64,000 bases of DNA, from contig CALNXK010000104.1 of the NCBI GenBank assembly GCA_942486035.1, positions 1,422,501 to 1,486,500 of the forward strand, read 5' to 3'. Position 1 is the stretch's first letter; every line of letters starts with the position of its first letter. Below are positions 11,147 to 23,242 of this stretch, piece after piece. This DNA comes from Porites lobata (Eukaryota; Cnidaria; Anthozoa; Scleractinia; Poritidae). Under the pieces are notes generated by a model. That model did not search any database and was not told where the DNA came from. It saw only the letters and a program-made list of their open reading frames with translations. A program made the position numbers and the translations under genes.

Positions 11147-13252
11147 TGATTAAATTACTATATACCAAAAACAAGAAGCCCTAAGATTGATCCTTAAGGA
11201 ACACCACGTCTGAAGAATTTTCGCCTTGACTAACGACAGTTTATGTGAAATCAATAATCGCTTCAACTCTGATTATCTTAGTGGATGAGAAGCAAACTAT
11301 TTTAACCAGCGCCAAAGTATCCCAGAGTGTTGAAGCGTGAAGCACAATATCGTGGTCGGCTTATCAAAATTTCTGTACAATGGAGAGACTCTCACAGATC
11401 TATGTAGATCGGAGAATGCGCTATGTATCAAGTGTTTGGATACTAGAGTGCGATGAGTGATATGTTTCAAGCGATTTCCTCATCACTTTCACTAGCATTT
11501 TCTTTCCAGCAACTTTGAACTTAGCACAGGCTTTCTACGGGTCGACTGCTTTCAACTACCCAGCCTCGAGTTCTCCCACCCCAACCACAAAATTTAGCAA
11601 TGTAACGCTGAAAATCTGCAAAAAATTCATATCATTGCGTAAGTTTACGCCAATATGCGAGTTATCGGTACCACTAAGTCGTTCCGGCTCAAAGGACCTG
11701 AAAAGGAAACGAACAGCTACCGTGGCCTACCATTTGCGACTTAAGCATATGTCTTGGGGATCCAGGCCACTTTATATTACATGAATTGAACTGAATTGTT
11801 GCCCCACTAAGGCAATGTTCCCTCGGCAACTGTTGCTGACCGAACACTAAAGCGGCTGTGTCTACACGTCTGTCGAGTTCATTTTGTTAACAGCACGTCT
11901 TCACATGACGTCACCGCGGCCATATTGGTGTTCCAAAACAATGAAATGTATACCTTTTCACATTGGTTGCATGATTTCACATGATTCGCCTTTTTCAAAG
12001 CTCACGAAACCGCAAGTTCGCTAAGTCGGTTTTAAGGATGGTTTTCAAGTCACTTGAAACTTTCTTGAGTCGTTTTAACTTTCCGGCATTAATGAGATGC
12101 AAAGTAAAATAAGTTGAGATTTTATTTAGGCCATGCACCATACACGTTTCTTTGGTTAAGTAAAACTTAGCAGCTCTTAAGTCTTACTTAACGGCCGAGT
12201 GTAAAGACTACCGTTGTTTAGCTAATATAAACCTATTGCCTTTTTGACGTTTTCGTTGCCGTCTCCGTAGTGACGTCTTAACCTCCCTATTTACTAACTA
12301 CGGGTGCTGGTGTGCGCCATGGAACTTGAAAAATTACTTTGCTATAACAAAATTCCAGCTTCGTGTCGAACAAATAATTATGTCTTCCAAGCATTAATAA
12401 TATAAAATCATATCATACGACGTTATAAACGACGAAAATGTACTTTGGAAAACGGTTGTCCGGGCTAACAGAAGTTTTTAACAATCAAAATTTTAATCGG
12501 CTTCAATCTTCTTTAAGTTTGTCCATCCTTGCTTCCTTCTGTATTTGTTGTTATTCATACCTTCCACCCGCTTATTTTAATGTTTTGAGCAGTTATTTTT
12601 ATGTTTCATTCAATTTGGTGGCCGTTTTCTCCGTTTGACCTTTGATTTTCGCTCTTTACAAACGGAACTAGCAAACAAGGTTAAATTCTATCTTTCACCA
12701 GAGGTTTTGCCCTCTGTTCATGCACCGAGCGCTAATTTTACAAATCAAAAGTCATTCACGTCCCCAGAGCCACTTGGCTTAATTTGTAACGGACGAGTGG
12801 CCATTCACACTCACTGTCTTTAATCACATTGTGCAGGTCAAATTTTCGACCAAACTGGCTATAAATTTGAACTCAATATTTCAACGTTTAGCTTTTTCAA
12901 CGACTTAAGGCCTTCAAATTTCCGTACGGTACTTATCGTGGTCCCATGTGAACTCGCTAAATTTAGGACTGGTCAAAGATTTGTCCGGTACAGCGAAAAC
13001 GCATCCTAAGTTGAGATGTTACAGCCCATTAGGACAGCATATAAACGCTATAGTTTCCTCCCGTTTTATATTCGTGTTTGCGCTTTCTCGATTCAGGGAA
13101 GCCGACTATCTCGGAGCCTGGGAAAGGCTATTAGAAGCAAAATAAAGGCGGTCACCTAGAGATAACTACGGTTTTAAGGTAAAAATGTCAATTTAATTAA
13201 TATATTCCTTTTCTGAAAATTTCTCATTAAAGCTGCAGTCTGGCAGACAATG

Positions 13253-13363
13253 AAAACCGAGGGTATGATTAATTTTTACTGTGTGTCTCACCAGCACTGA
13301 GAATAAAGGTCCGAACTAATCGTGATTCTGTTGACCACCACTAATTTCTCGATCTCCAAAAAG
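13253..13363 (+). other. Probable 5' non-coding exon of gene A2 (donor at 13364)
   Basis: It ends GATCTCCAAAAAG before the donor GTAAGTTTGG and is conserved with A1 (4120-4240). The matching acceptor is TCTTTTCGACTCAG at 16554. The 5' limit cannot be set from sequence. Confidence 0.5.
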
Positions 13364-15766
13364 GTAAGTTTGGGCTTCCACAGGTATTTAGAAATAAACT
13401 GGTTATTTTTTATTAGATTTTTATTAGATATTTATTGACATAGGACATAGGTGAGGCATCAGAAATCAATTAAGTTTTGCTGTTTATTTCAGTGAACTCT
13501 CCTGATCATAAAATTCGCAGAAAACAATATGTTGAAACGAATATCAAAACTTATAAGCTAGCGAATCATAAGAAACTGCTTCGTGTTCGTAAGCACTCTT
13601 TTATTGAAATTAATTTCTATAGAACTTCTAATCAATGCAATAGTTTTGATTTCTCATTTTCTTTACAGTTATGAACTACGTTTCAAAGCAATAACCGTTT
13701 GTAATCCACTCAAGAAACAGCAAAGTCGAGCAATTTCTAGTTTGTGCGGTAAACCTTTGTGACTTAGCAATTCCCAGTCTAATATATGTCAGGCAAAATA
13801 TAACTTGCCTGTAAGCTTTTCACGTGTGTTATTCAAAGAATGCTTTCCTATAATACTGCGTGTAAATACTGATTTACCTACTACGGTAAACAAACTAACA
13901 CAGGGAAATAGCAATAACCTTAGCACGTTGGTGGACATTTAATCTACCTGCTCAAGTCAGAATGTTGGCACTATCTTCAGAAACCTAAATAATAACTGCG
14001 CCGGAGAAAAGGCTTTAATGGAGGCCACCACCGCACTTGACAACGTTTTAACCGCACCGTACAGTACTACCGAAGTGAGAATACGAGAGGTCAATAGTTT
14101 TGGATTGATCATCGTGAACAAACTCTACAACCCATTTTTTTTTCTTCGAAGAAACCAAACGATCTCATCATCCTGATTGTTGCCCAAAGCTTGAGAAAAA
14201 CGTCACGTCGATAATTTGCTATTGCATTCAATTGAATTGTTGATTTCAACTCACTTTCACGCCCGTTTTGTCTAATAAAATTGTTTTCTCTGCCTTTTTT
14301 GGTAAAATTTAAGATCCTTTTCCTTCAACTTCAAGGATTATTTCATAGCATCTGTGTTGAAATTTGAGCCGACAGTTCAGGCACTGGAAGCTCAGCTTTG
14401 TTGTCCTTGACGCAATTTGACGAGGGGAAGTTGTCTCTTGTCGCCGTTTCACTTTAAACCGCGTAGGTCGCTTTTCGCAATTTACTCTCGGTAGGGCCTC
14501 CTATTTGGAGACCCCATGCTTGTGTACCAACTGGGGACACCAATTTGGTGGCGGGAAATCAACAAAAACATCTGGAATTCACTTTTGCGATAAAAACGCT
14601 TTCGCTTTTATTGTGAGCTACTTTAAATAAGCATCAACACATTTTCTTTTTTTTACTGCTCAAAATGTTTAAACTGTTGAAAACCGTAGGGAGGGAACTC
14701 TTCTAACCTGAAAACTTTGCCAAGACTGGCCGCTGGGTATCACGCATTGTGAAAATTCGTAAAATGTTGTATTTTCAAAATGAAAGACGCTACACGGATG
14801 GAAACTTTTAGAAAAAGATTCACTTCTTGGTCAACTTCAACCCGATGTCGATAAAGATTCAAAAGGCTTCGCTATTTTGATTTTGATGACGTCATGGTGA
14901 AAACACTCTTTCGCTATAGATGCTTTCAAATACGTTTCTGAACTTATTTTTATATTCAATAACTTGGAAATGACTAGTGTATGACAGTACATTGTTTCTA
15001 ATATGTACATGTAAAAGTTGAACCTTTTCAAGCCTATTTATGTTATTAAGTTTAAGATTTTGTTCTTATGCTCTCCTGTGGTGTTGTTTACGATGTGCGC
15101 AAATCAAACAAGTATAGACACTTTTAGTTTTTTAATTGCATTGTGACAGATGAATATTTTAGGTTGAAGTCGCTGAATTCCTCGTAGAACAGTCCTGATT
15201 AACTGGCAACCTAATTTGAAGGACAATCATGCAAAAAAAAAAGTAAAACGATTTTAAATCCAACATTTCCATCCAAGTGGATTTCTTAAAGATTCTAAAC
15301 GAAAAGACAGCATTATAACCAAGTAGTTTGGGTTGTTACACTTCAACTGGGACACCCGTGTGCAATTCCCGTCTTGTGATTACCTGATTTTGTTTTCAAA
15401 CGTCTGAGTCAACCTCGAGCTAGTGCTTTATCTCTAGCCAGTTGGATTTTATTAATCTTTACCTTTAAGCAAATTAATGGCAAAAAATAAAAATAATAAT
15501 AAAATATTTATTCCTGCCCCTGTTTGAGGGCCGGTACTGACTGTACCGTAAAGTGTACTGTAAAGACTGTACACTTTCCCTAGAAATCTATTTTTCACCT
15601 CCTGCCCATTTTAATCACCTTGCAAATTTTATTTTTTGGTTAATGCTGTCTGGATAGAATACCTTTTAACGCTCAATTTATGAACGGAGGATTTAATAAT
15701 GAAGTTTTTATTTTTGTGTCATGAATTTGTAAATTTTGCTAAATTTAATTTCCCTCAACTAGGACT

Positions 15767-15773
15767 GTGGCCA

Positions 15774-15816
<43 letters not shown>

Positions 15817-16274
15817 CATTATCATTGTCATTGTCATTGTCATTGTCATTGTCATTGTCACTATCATTATCATTGTCATTGTCATTATCATTGTCATTGT
15901 CATTGTCATTGTCATTGTCATTGTCATTGTCATTGTCATTGTCATTGTCATTGTCATTGTCATTGTCATTGTCATTGTCATTGTCATTGTCATTGTCATT
16001 GTCATTGTCATTGTCATTGTCATTGTCATTGTCATTGTCATTGTCATTGTCATTGTCATTATCATTGTCATTGTCATTGTCATTGTCATTGTCATTGTCA
16101 TTGTCATTGTCATTGTCATTGTCATTGTCATTGTCATTGTCATTGTCATTGTCATTGTCATTATCATTATCATTGTCATTTTCATTGTCATTGTCATTGT
16201 CATTGTCATTGTCATTGTCATTGTCATTGTGATTGTCATTGTCATTGTCATTGTCATTATCATTATCATTATCA

Positions 16275-16305
<31 letters not shown>
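15767..16305. repeat. (TCATTG)n hexanucleotide microsatellite, about 500 bp
   Basis: A nearly perfect run of TCATTG units, edged on both sides by TTATTA and TCATTA variants, occupies the 5' intron of gene A2 about 250 bases upstream of the acceptor at 16554. It is absent from A1. Because the unit is six bases, several frames stay open over the whole tract on both strands (Leu-Ser, Ile-Val and Met-Thr repeats); these are artefacts, not genes. Confidence 0.95.
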
Positions 16306-16592
16306 GTAGGCTGCTAAGTTCCTAAACCTTTCCTTTCAACTTTGATTTCGAAGAAATTAGAGAATTAGAGTCTTGTTTACGGCAAACGGGAAACGTGAAT
16401 GTGTACCACGTGACCGAATTGAAACATGCCTTGGCATAAAATGACACTCTGTCAATGATCTGGTGCAAAGTGTTTACATTTGGTGCTTTATGATCTAGTG
16501 CTTTCTGATCTAGTGCAACATTTGGAACTTAGAGCTTTTCTCTTTTCGACTCAGGTGTTTGAATCAATCAAGTGGGCAGAAGAACATCTATC

Positions 16593-19500
16593 ATGGCAGA
16601 TCTCTTTAAGATTTCTCTGTTCATCTTATTAGCGGTTACCTTTACACATGTGACCTGCAGAGACATTTGGAAGAGAGATGTGAGTTTTTGTCCTATTACA
16701 GCTAGAGACTTGACTAGCGCATAGGCCATTATAAATTCCACGGCTATTACTGTCTTGCAAAGTATTTGCAGTGATAGATGGAAATATAAAGGTAAACCAT
16801 TGAGTCAACAAAACTACTGTCTGACAACTATGTAAACGCGCACGCCATTTTGGGTAACCGAGCTTGTTATGAGCATGCGTTGAGACCATTGGAAAGGTCC
16901 TGGATCACGTCCTGTCGGACCCAGATCTCATAATGTGACAATGAGTTGTTACTTAAATTTGCCTTTATAACACTGATCTCGGGCTAAAAAAAATGGTTGC
17001 ATGTTCAGTAGTTGACGATTTTGCGATGCGAAACTAGCCAAAATTGCAAGTTTTGCTACAAATGCTTAATATTTTTTGGAAAATAGTGGAAAATAATGCT
17101 CGTAATGATGAATTATGCAGAAAATAATGCCAGCGGCACCATCTATCAAAGCCTATCTGCCGAGGCCGATCAGCCCAAGGCCGATAAGTGTTTTTATTAT
17201 TCATTCAAAATAACTTCTAATTTTAATACAAACTAAAACATGCATACCTCCATCGATGTTAAGTTCTAGTGCGTCCATCATCAATTGCCTGTTTATCGTC
17301 AAGTTTAGAAGATAAAGGAATGTTCAGTTCTGCAAATATTCTGCAAGTGGCAAATGTCGTCCGGCGAGTTGTATCCTTGTTGTTCTTGTTTTTTTTTTTT
17401 AGCCAGTGGTTCGTCTATTTGTTCTTCGCGAAACGAGTGAAATGTCCCGCCATTTCGTCCGGTTTTGGCGAAACATTTCAACCTCGAAACGTCTTCCAAA
17501 TTTGGTCAACGTCAACTGGTTATTTAACCATTATTCCTCGAGCCCGAATGAGCTAGGAATCATTAGCCCATGAGGCCGAGGGCCGAATGGGCTATTGACT
17601 CAGCGGCCATGAAGGCCAAAGGAATAATTGTTTTAGTAAAATCCAACTAGTTGGTCAAAACTATCGAGCCAAAGGGCGTCTGGAATTTATACACATGACT
17701 GTTCCATGTTCTTGTTTCCTTGGAGAATTGCAAATAATTATGTATATTCAAATCAACGAGTCCGTGAATAATTTTGTACATCTTACATAGACGACTTAGT
17801 TTTCTTCGTGTTTCAAGGGTTTCGAGGCCAAAACTATCTAACATAATGCTAACGCTGAAGGTATAGTGGTAATCTCTTTTACAGAAGATCGCTGCGGCTC
17901 TTTGCACACCTTCTATATAGTCTACGAATATCACATTTATAATGTGCATCCCAGACTGACGTTGCATACTCGAGTTTAGGGATCTGAGCCCATCAGAAGC
18001 AGAGAAATATTTTGAATGAATAATAACAGCCGATATTACATTGCTAGGGGGACATTTCGCAAACGTCCTTAGCGGCGATTGGCGTGGAGAGACGGCTGCA
18101 TTCGTAGTCTGCTGAGTTCCCCAACCTTCCCTTTCAACGTTGATTTCGAAGACGTAAGAGAATTAGAGTCTTGTTTACGGGAAACGGCAAACGTTAATGT
18201 GTACCAAGTGACCGAATTTACCCTTAACTCGGCCATTAATAAGGGTTGATAAAATGTTGATGCACTGGAACTGCTCTTTTTGGACACCTCTATTGAAGGG
18301 ACACCTCCATTCAGGGGACACAAAACTGGTCCCGGAAAAATGTTCACGTAAACTTTGTATCTGTCACCTTTGTTGACTAACCCAACAAACACTCCTTTAC
18401 AGGACGTATTTAATGAAATTGACATCGATCCAGTCGACGGTCAGGTCAGCACCCATGAGCTAACGGAATATCTGGAGCAAACAAGCGATGAGAAAGACGT
18501 TGACTTTGGCGTGCTGGCTGCTAGTTACGTGAGTGCTGCAGACACCGACGGAAATGGTTACTTGAACCGCAATGGTATGAATTTGTTACAGCTAAGGTCG
18601 GGTTAAGCTACCCTCCCCCCGCCCCCCAAAAATTCCATTAATGAATTCAAAAATCGAAAGTTGAATCCATGGTAGTTGTAGATTTGTGATTCATCTCCGT
18701 CTTCATTCCTTTGTGATGAGCTATACATCCGAGGTCGTCATGAAATTTCTACCAGCTCAGTCTTCTTGAATTTGATGTAAATCAGTGTCTTCGAGGTTAT
18801 TTTGTCCATTCAAAAACATTTCAATCTGACCGAATACAGAGAAGTCATCGTGACGTCGATTTGTTTGCCTAAAATGTTCCCGTTGTTTTATAAGGAATGT
18901 CTGAACGACTGGGCAAATTACAAGGCGAAAAGCACTCCGCCTACATTATGCGCAGGTGATGCGTTCAACGAAATCTTTTGAAACAATAAGGATATCTGTG
19001 TAGCGGGGAAACCACTGTTTAAAAAGAATTGGGTTAAGAAGGCCATTATCAAACTGAAGCTGATGTTGTAACTGAAGCAGGCATGAAAATAAAACGGGTG
19101 CCGAATATGTCACTCTGACTTATGAGCTGAGTGTTTTTGGCTCTATGCCTTCAGTTCGGAGAAAGATACTGAAAGGACAACCAATTCGGCTCACCGATGA
19201 CAATAAGTCTCGTAGTATCATTTTTCTCACCTCTTCCAGGCAGCTCTACTGGGACCTTGAGCTGAAAATTAGGATTGATCCAATTTCGAAATGCAAATAA
19301 TGTGAGGAAATATTTTCAGTAAACTATTTATCTTGGCAAGAAATTTATCTTCTTCCGAGGCCTGTTACCCTCAACTCTCAACAACAGAATTCCAGTATAA
19401 ATTATTAAAAATGGAATTGTCTACACAAACAAAGGTCTTTATAAAATGGGCATTGTCACTTCACCCTTGTGTCCTTTTTGTAGTAAGTAAGAAGGATCCC

Positions 19501-19828
19501 TAGAGCATCTGGTTTCTTATTGTGAATTTTCTCAACGCTTTTGGCTCTCAGTAACAGAATAGCTCAAAGGCTTCTCCATGATTATCCAGTCTTTAAATGC
19601 CAATTTAAAATATCATTTGGGGGGTACGCTTGACCTGGTTTGAGTGTAATAAACAATGAAAATTACTAAATACCTGACACGAAAAAAAGCAGTCTGACTA
19701 TTACATTTTTTGAAGAGTCATTAAACTCATGGTTTTCTTCTTTTTCTTGTTGTTTTCAATTTTAACCTGCAGAATTTCATAAGTCCTTACCGTTTGACAT
19801 GGGACACAGCACCGAAAACACTGAATGA
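16593..19828 (+). CDS. Secreted mini EF-hand protein, gene A2
   Basis: Coding exons are 16593-16679, 18403-18574 and 19773-19828, predicting 104 residues. The signal peptide (MADLFKISLFILLAVTFTHV) is nearly identical to that of A1. The first loop is D-I-D-P-V-D-G-Q-V-S-T-H-E, again one residue longer than canonical; the second is D-T-D-G-N-G-Y-L-N-R-N-G-E. The tail is longer than in the other copies, reading EFHKSLPFDMGHSTENTE before TGA. The acceptors are good (CTCCTTTACAG and TTTTAACCTGCAG). Another frame of exon 3 stays open for 38 codons, but the phase-1 donor after exon 2 and the shared E-F-x-K start favour the frame given. The start codon is the first ATG after the 5' acceptor and begins the signal peptide. 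Confidence 0.72.
17524..17980 (-). pseudogene. LINE reverse-transcriptase C-terminal fragment plus repeat debris
   Basis: On the minus strand 17640-17980 reads through segments such as LETLETRRKLSRLCKMYKII followed by HGLVDL, and in another frame KLEYATSVWDAHYKCDI. These are characteristic of the region after the polymerase domain in CR1/L2/Jockey-type LINEs. At least one frameshift separates the segments and there is no upstream polymerase core, so it is a 5'-truncated dead copy. The stretch 17530-17650 is a GGGCTATTGACTCAG / CCAACTAGTTGG repeat also seen at 38450 and 45480. The whole block is inserted in the A2 copy of the TATTATTCATTC element and is absent from A1. Confidence 0.6.
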
Positions 19829-19940
19829 AACCATGTCAGCTGATTCAAGAGTCCTATGGTTTGACGATCTCAAGAAGGGAAGAACTAAATATTAATCAAG
19901 TTATTAAAATTTAGATAACCTCAAACTATGTGGGTCATGG

Positions 19941-19946
19941 AATAAA
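19941..19946 (+). terminator. Polyadenylation signal of gene A2
   Basis: AATAAA lies about 113 bases after the gene A2 stop codon, close to the end of unit A2. Confidence 0.55.
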
Positions 19947-19949
19947 CGT

Positions 19950-21257
19950 CAAAATATCTGTGCCTCGATAATTTGTATGTCTTATTGGTGTTTCATCAAC
20001 TAAAATTATACTTTCTCTCCGTCCACCCCCAGAAAAGTCTGTACGGGGTGGGGCGCGAGCTCATTTCCCAAACAGCGGCTTGTCAGCCTAACCCTATTCA
20101 GACAGGGCTTTTTGGGATTCCTAGGACCGGAGTAGGGCTCAGGAGCCTGCCCTCTCAGCCGTGCATGATACGGCCGCCACCTTTGCAAGGTTTTTTTCTA
20201 TCGTTCATGGACAAGTTAGGGAAAATCCGTCAACTTCACTGGAAAGAGCGCCTTGAGTAAAATTGCCAAAGTCTGAATTCAAAGTGATTTGTTGAAATTA
20301 ATGAAGATATAGCTTCCTACCTAGGTCGAGGACACTCTAAACCTTCTGAATAGAGCTACGGACATGACGGACTATACAAATGGCTTGAACGATCCGTGGG
20401 CCGGCTGCAACGCATGAATATAGATTCCCAAAGTCGCGAAATTTTACAGACGGTGGGGGCACAAACTTGTCCACCACCATATAAACGTCTCGGTATATTT
20501 TCGCAACTTCGCGGAGCGATATTTTCGCTATCACTTTCAATTTTGTTAAGTTTTAACCCTTTCACTGCCAAATGTGGCCAAAGGCAAATTTCGACCAAAT
20601 TTCCAAATTTCATTTTCTAAAATTTTGACAAACAAATAGCATCATGTGAAAGTACAGGCAGAGAGCTTTCATTTGAATGGGACATCATAGGATTTCGTCT
20701 ACAATCTCAAAAGTTAAAGTTACCTCACAAAACTCTATCAAACACTCTGGCAGTGAAGGGGTTAATTACTAATATTAAATTCAATTTTGGAAGCAAGGAC
20801 CAAGGTTACAAAATAGAAGGACCGGATCTAAAAAGGATATAATCAGTTAAAATGTCTGAGCCACGGAAAGAAGCTAGGCTAATTTTACAGTCGGGAATAT
20901 ATATTTTTTTTTTGTTACCAATATTTCGGAAGGCACGTCCTTCCTTCTTCAGGGTCTTACCTACAAATGACTAGGTCAAGCTAAGACGTTACAATTTTTG
21001 AATTTTTAAATTGTAACGTCTTATAAATTAACTTGAGCTGTTTTGACTCTGAAGATAATTACCACAAAGTTTGTCGAAACGTCAGCAACTGTCAACAACA
21101 ACAACGACTCATTTATGGCCGATTACGGTAACCTGGTCAATTTGTTCTTTCCCTCAAAAATCTTCATTTAAATTAAAATGAGCTAAGACGATCAAGCTAT
21201 ACAGTACATATGAAAACCATATTGTCTACACTCACCTAATCAAAAGCAAGAACTAAA
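19950..21257. other. Spacer between the A and B arrays, with a possible retroelement relic
   Basis: No gene was recognised. Near 20920-20960 the sequence ATTTCGGAAGGCACGTCC then TTCTTCAGGGTCTTA, and near 21040-21100 AAGTTTGTCGAAACGTCAGC followed by CAACAACAACAACGACTC, resemble the 3' ends of Penelope-like elements; this is only a resemblance. Short open frames at 19973-20260 and 20337-20620 overlap on both strands and show no motif. Confidence 0.4.
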
Positions 21258-21307
21258 TTCAACAACCATCGATCGCTATTTCTACTTTCCCGAAAAACTG
21301 AAATAAG
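21258..21307 (+). other. Probable 5' non-coding exon of gene B1 (donor at 21308)
   Basis: It ends AACTGAAATAAG before GTAAGTTTCC. B2 has the same exon and donor at 31784/31785. The downstream acceptor is ATTTATGAATTGCAG, ending at 23218. No equivalent exists upstream of gene B3. Confidence 0.55.
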
Positions 21308-22944
21308 GTAAGTTTCCTGTTAACTTTTAGTTCAGTTAACGGCCCGAATTAAAGAAACTTTCAGTGGATTTTTCTCGTGATCACACTTTGGAATTTTATA
21401 TACAATTCAAACTAGAGCAAACGCTGTTAAAACCCTTCATTCATGAAGGCAAAGGAAGCGCTATTCTTTTCTGCACTGAAAGGCAGCTTGTTTTCATACT
21501 AATATTTACACATAGATTCAGGATTTCATCCCGTATTCATATAATAAAAACTTCTTCTGGTTAAGAGTGCGGTCCAAACTTTGGATGCAAACACTTAGAT
21601 CTTTCCCTGCAGACTTCACAGTTAAAAACTCCTTGCGCTGCAAAATAAACAGCGCCAAAGGAAAGCATGTCACAGTTTAGTAAGTACGGATCCAATTAAG
21701 TAAAAAAATACAAGTAAGGAATAAATTTGATAATTCGTTCGCGTATTTCATACGAACCTTTTTTCCAAAACTAACTTCACCAACTACACAAAAAGTACAT
21801 ACCCCGACATTCAACTTGTTTGCACCCCCAAAATTTTACCTAACCTTTGGTATTAAAATCAGTTCTCCTTGGTTTTTACAATCGTCTTAAGAAAAACTGA
21901 AGAAGAAGAAAATTGATAGGGCTTATGAAAGGCACTAGCTAATAGCCATACGATTCGTTTATAACATGGAAAATAATCATAAATGAGGATATAAACGCGA
22001 AAAAAAAATTAAAAAGCGACAGAATAAAATGAGCTTAAGTTTTGACCCTACGTATTTCATAGGGTCAGATCTGAAGCGAGTGCACTACCGACCAGGGGAG
22101 ATGGAAGTAGAGTGAAGATTTCTGCACTGATTGTTGTGATACTACGAAATGACTAATGCTTTTGGCTACACACACACAAATATACTGACTAATGTACAAC
22201 GAATTTGGTTCATTATGAAAAAAGTCGTCGATGTTCAAAGAGATCCGTTTTTGATGAAGTCGCAATCAAGCTTGCCAGTACAGGAATTAAAATTGCCATG
22301 GTAACCTACATCGATAAGAAAAGTTCTAGAAACCCAAGATTTACGGGCGCAGAACCTTTTGAGAAGTATATGTCCTCAGCTGATGGATTATCGAGTGGAT
22401 TATTACGATGAAGTCAATTCTATCATAGTTAATTATAGTGAAATGGTTGGGAAACCCTTTGTCATAGGTTTTTTGTTAACGTTTTTGGACCTGACCGTGC
22501 CCAACGTTCAATAGCATTCCTATCGTTTTGAAGATATTGACCAATAGAAACATTGCATTGATTTATTTAGTCATAATTTGTGAACAGAAAACAAAGGATA
22601 GCGCACGGTCAGGGAGCCTCCACCACAACCTACAGCACCATTGTATTTAACTTTGATGTTTGCCGGGTTTCCTCACCAGTCTCCTCTACTTACTGTGATT
22701 CGATGTACCTTTAAAAAACCAGCAGCATGAGTGTCTTTACGCGTGAAAAATCGATCAGAAACCTTCCAGTAGAAATATTCGTTTTCTCGATAATTAGAGA
22801 TTTCTTGATAGTTCGGCTTAAATTGGTCCATAAAAAAACTATTTCTATTTCCAGTTTTTATCAAATATAGTGATGTGAAATGTGATAAATATATACAAGA
22901 AAACGTCAGTACCATCGCGACATTCACACCTACATTCTTTATGG

Positions 22945-23043
22945 TATGAAGAATTATGTAGATCGAGGGGATATTATCCACTGAGGCTGAAGGCCGAGGT
23001 GGACAGGAGCCTACGAGTTCTACATAATTCTTCACATCATACT
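22945..23043. mobile_element. Short inverted-repeat element, B1 5' intron
   Basis: ATGAAGAATTATGTAGA and TCTACATAATTCTTCA are inverted ends about 95 bases apart around a CTGAGGCTGAAGGC / GAGGTGGACAG centre. The same element is in B2 at about 33410-33502, so it predates the duplication. A minus-strand open frame across it is a by-product. Confidence 0.6.
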
Positions 23044-23242
23044 TAAGGAGAGTACAACGATTGTTTTATTAATGCACAATGTAAAATATTTCTAAGTTTG
23101 TTATCATTATCATCATCATCATTATCATGATCATTCTGATTCATTCGCGTCTAAAAAGCCTCGTTTCTTTTTCTTATTCTAACAACTGTCCTCTAAAACC
23201 ACAATTTATGAATTGCAGCTCACCGTAAAATTAAACTTCCTT

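Larger units (their letters stand above)
10387..19950 (+). repeat. Tandem unit A2
   Basis: This is the second copy of the A unit, starting AAGAAAACTTGGTATTAAAC, which matches base 1 onwards. It has its own insertions (10682-11146, the hexanucleotide tract at 15767-16300, 17524-17980) and lacks several present in A1. It ends shortly after the AATAAA of gene A2 near 19946. Confidence 0.8.

Noticed and set aside
15699..16309. Long open frames encoding Leu-Ser, Ile-Val and Met-Thr repeats
   Set aside because: They are a property of the six-base repeat, which keeps several frames open on both strands.
22205..22411. 68-codon frame also present at 32668-32877
   Set aside because: Lies in the 5' intron; differences between copies include an inserted codon and replacement changes with no sign of constraint.
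22673..23035. 120-codon minus-strand frame, extended to 168 codons at 33136-33642
   Set aside because: Runs through an inverted-repeat element and, in B2, a (ATC)n repeat giving an Asp run; no domain.
23100..23135. CRISPR-like or other ordered array from short ATC repeats (also 33578-33630)
   Set aside because: Simple trinucleotide microsatellite without spacers in a eukaryotic intron.
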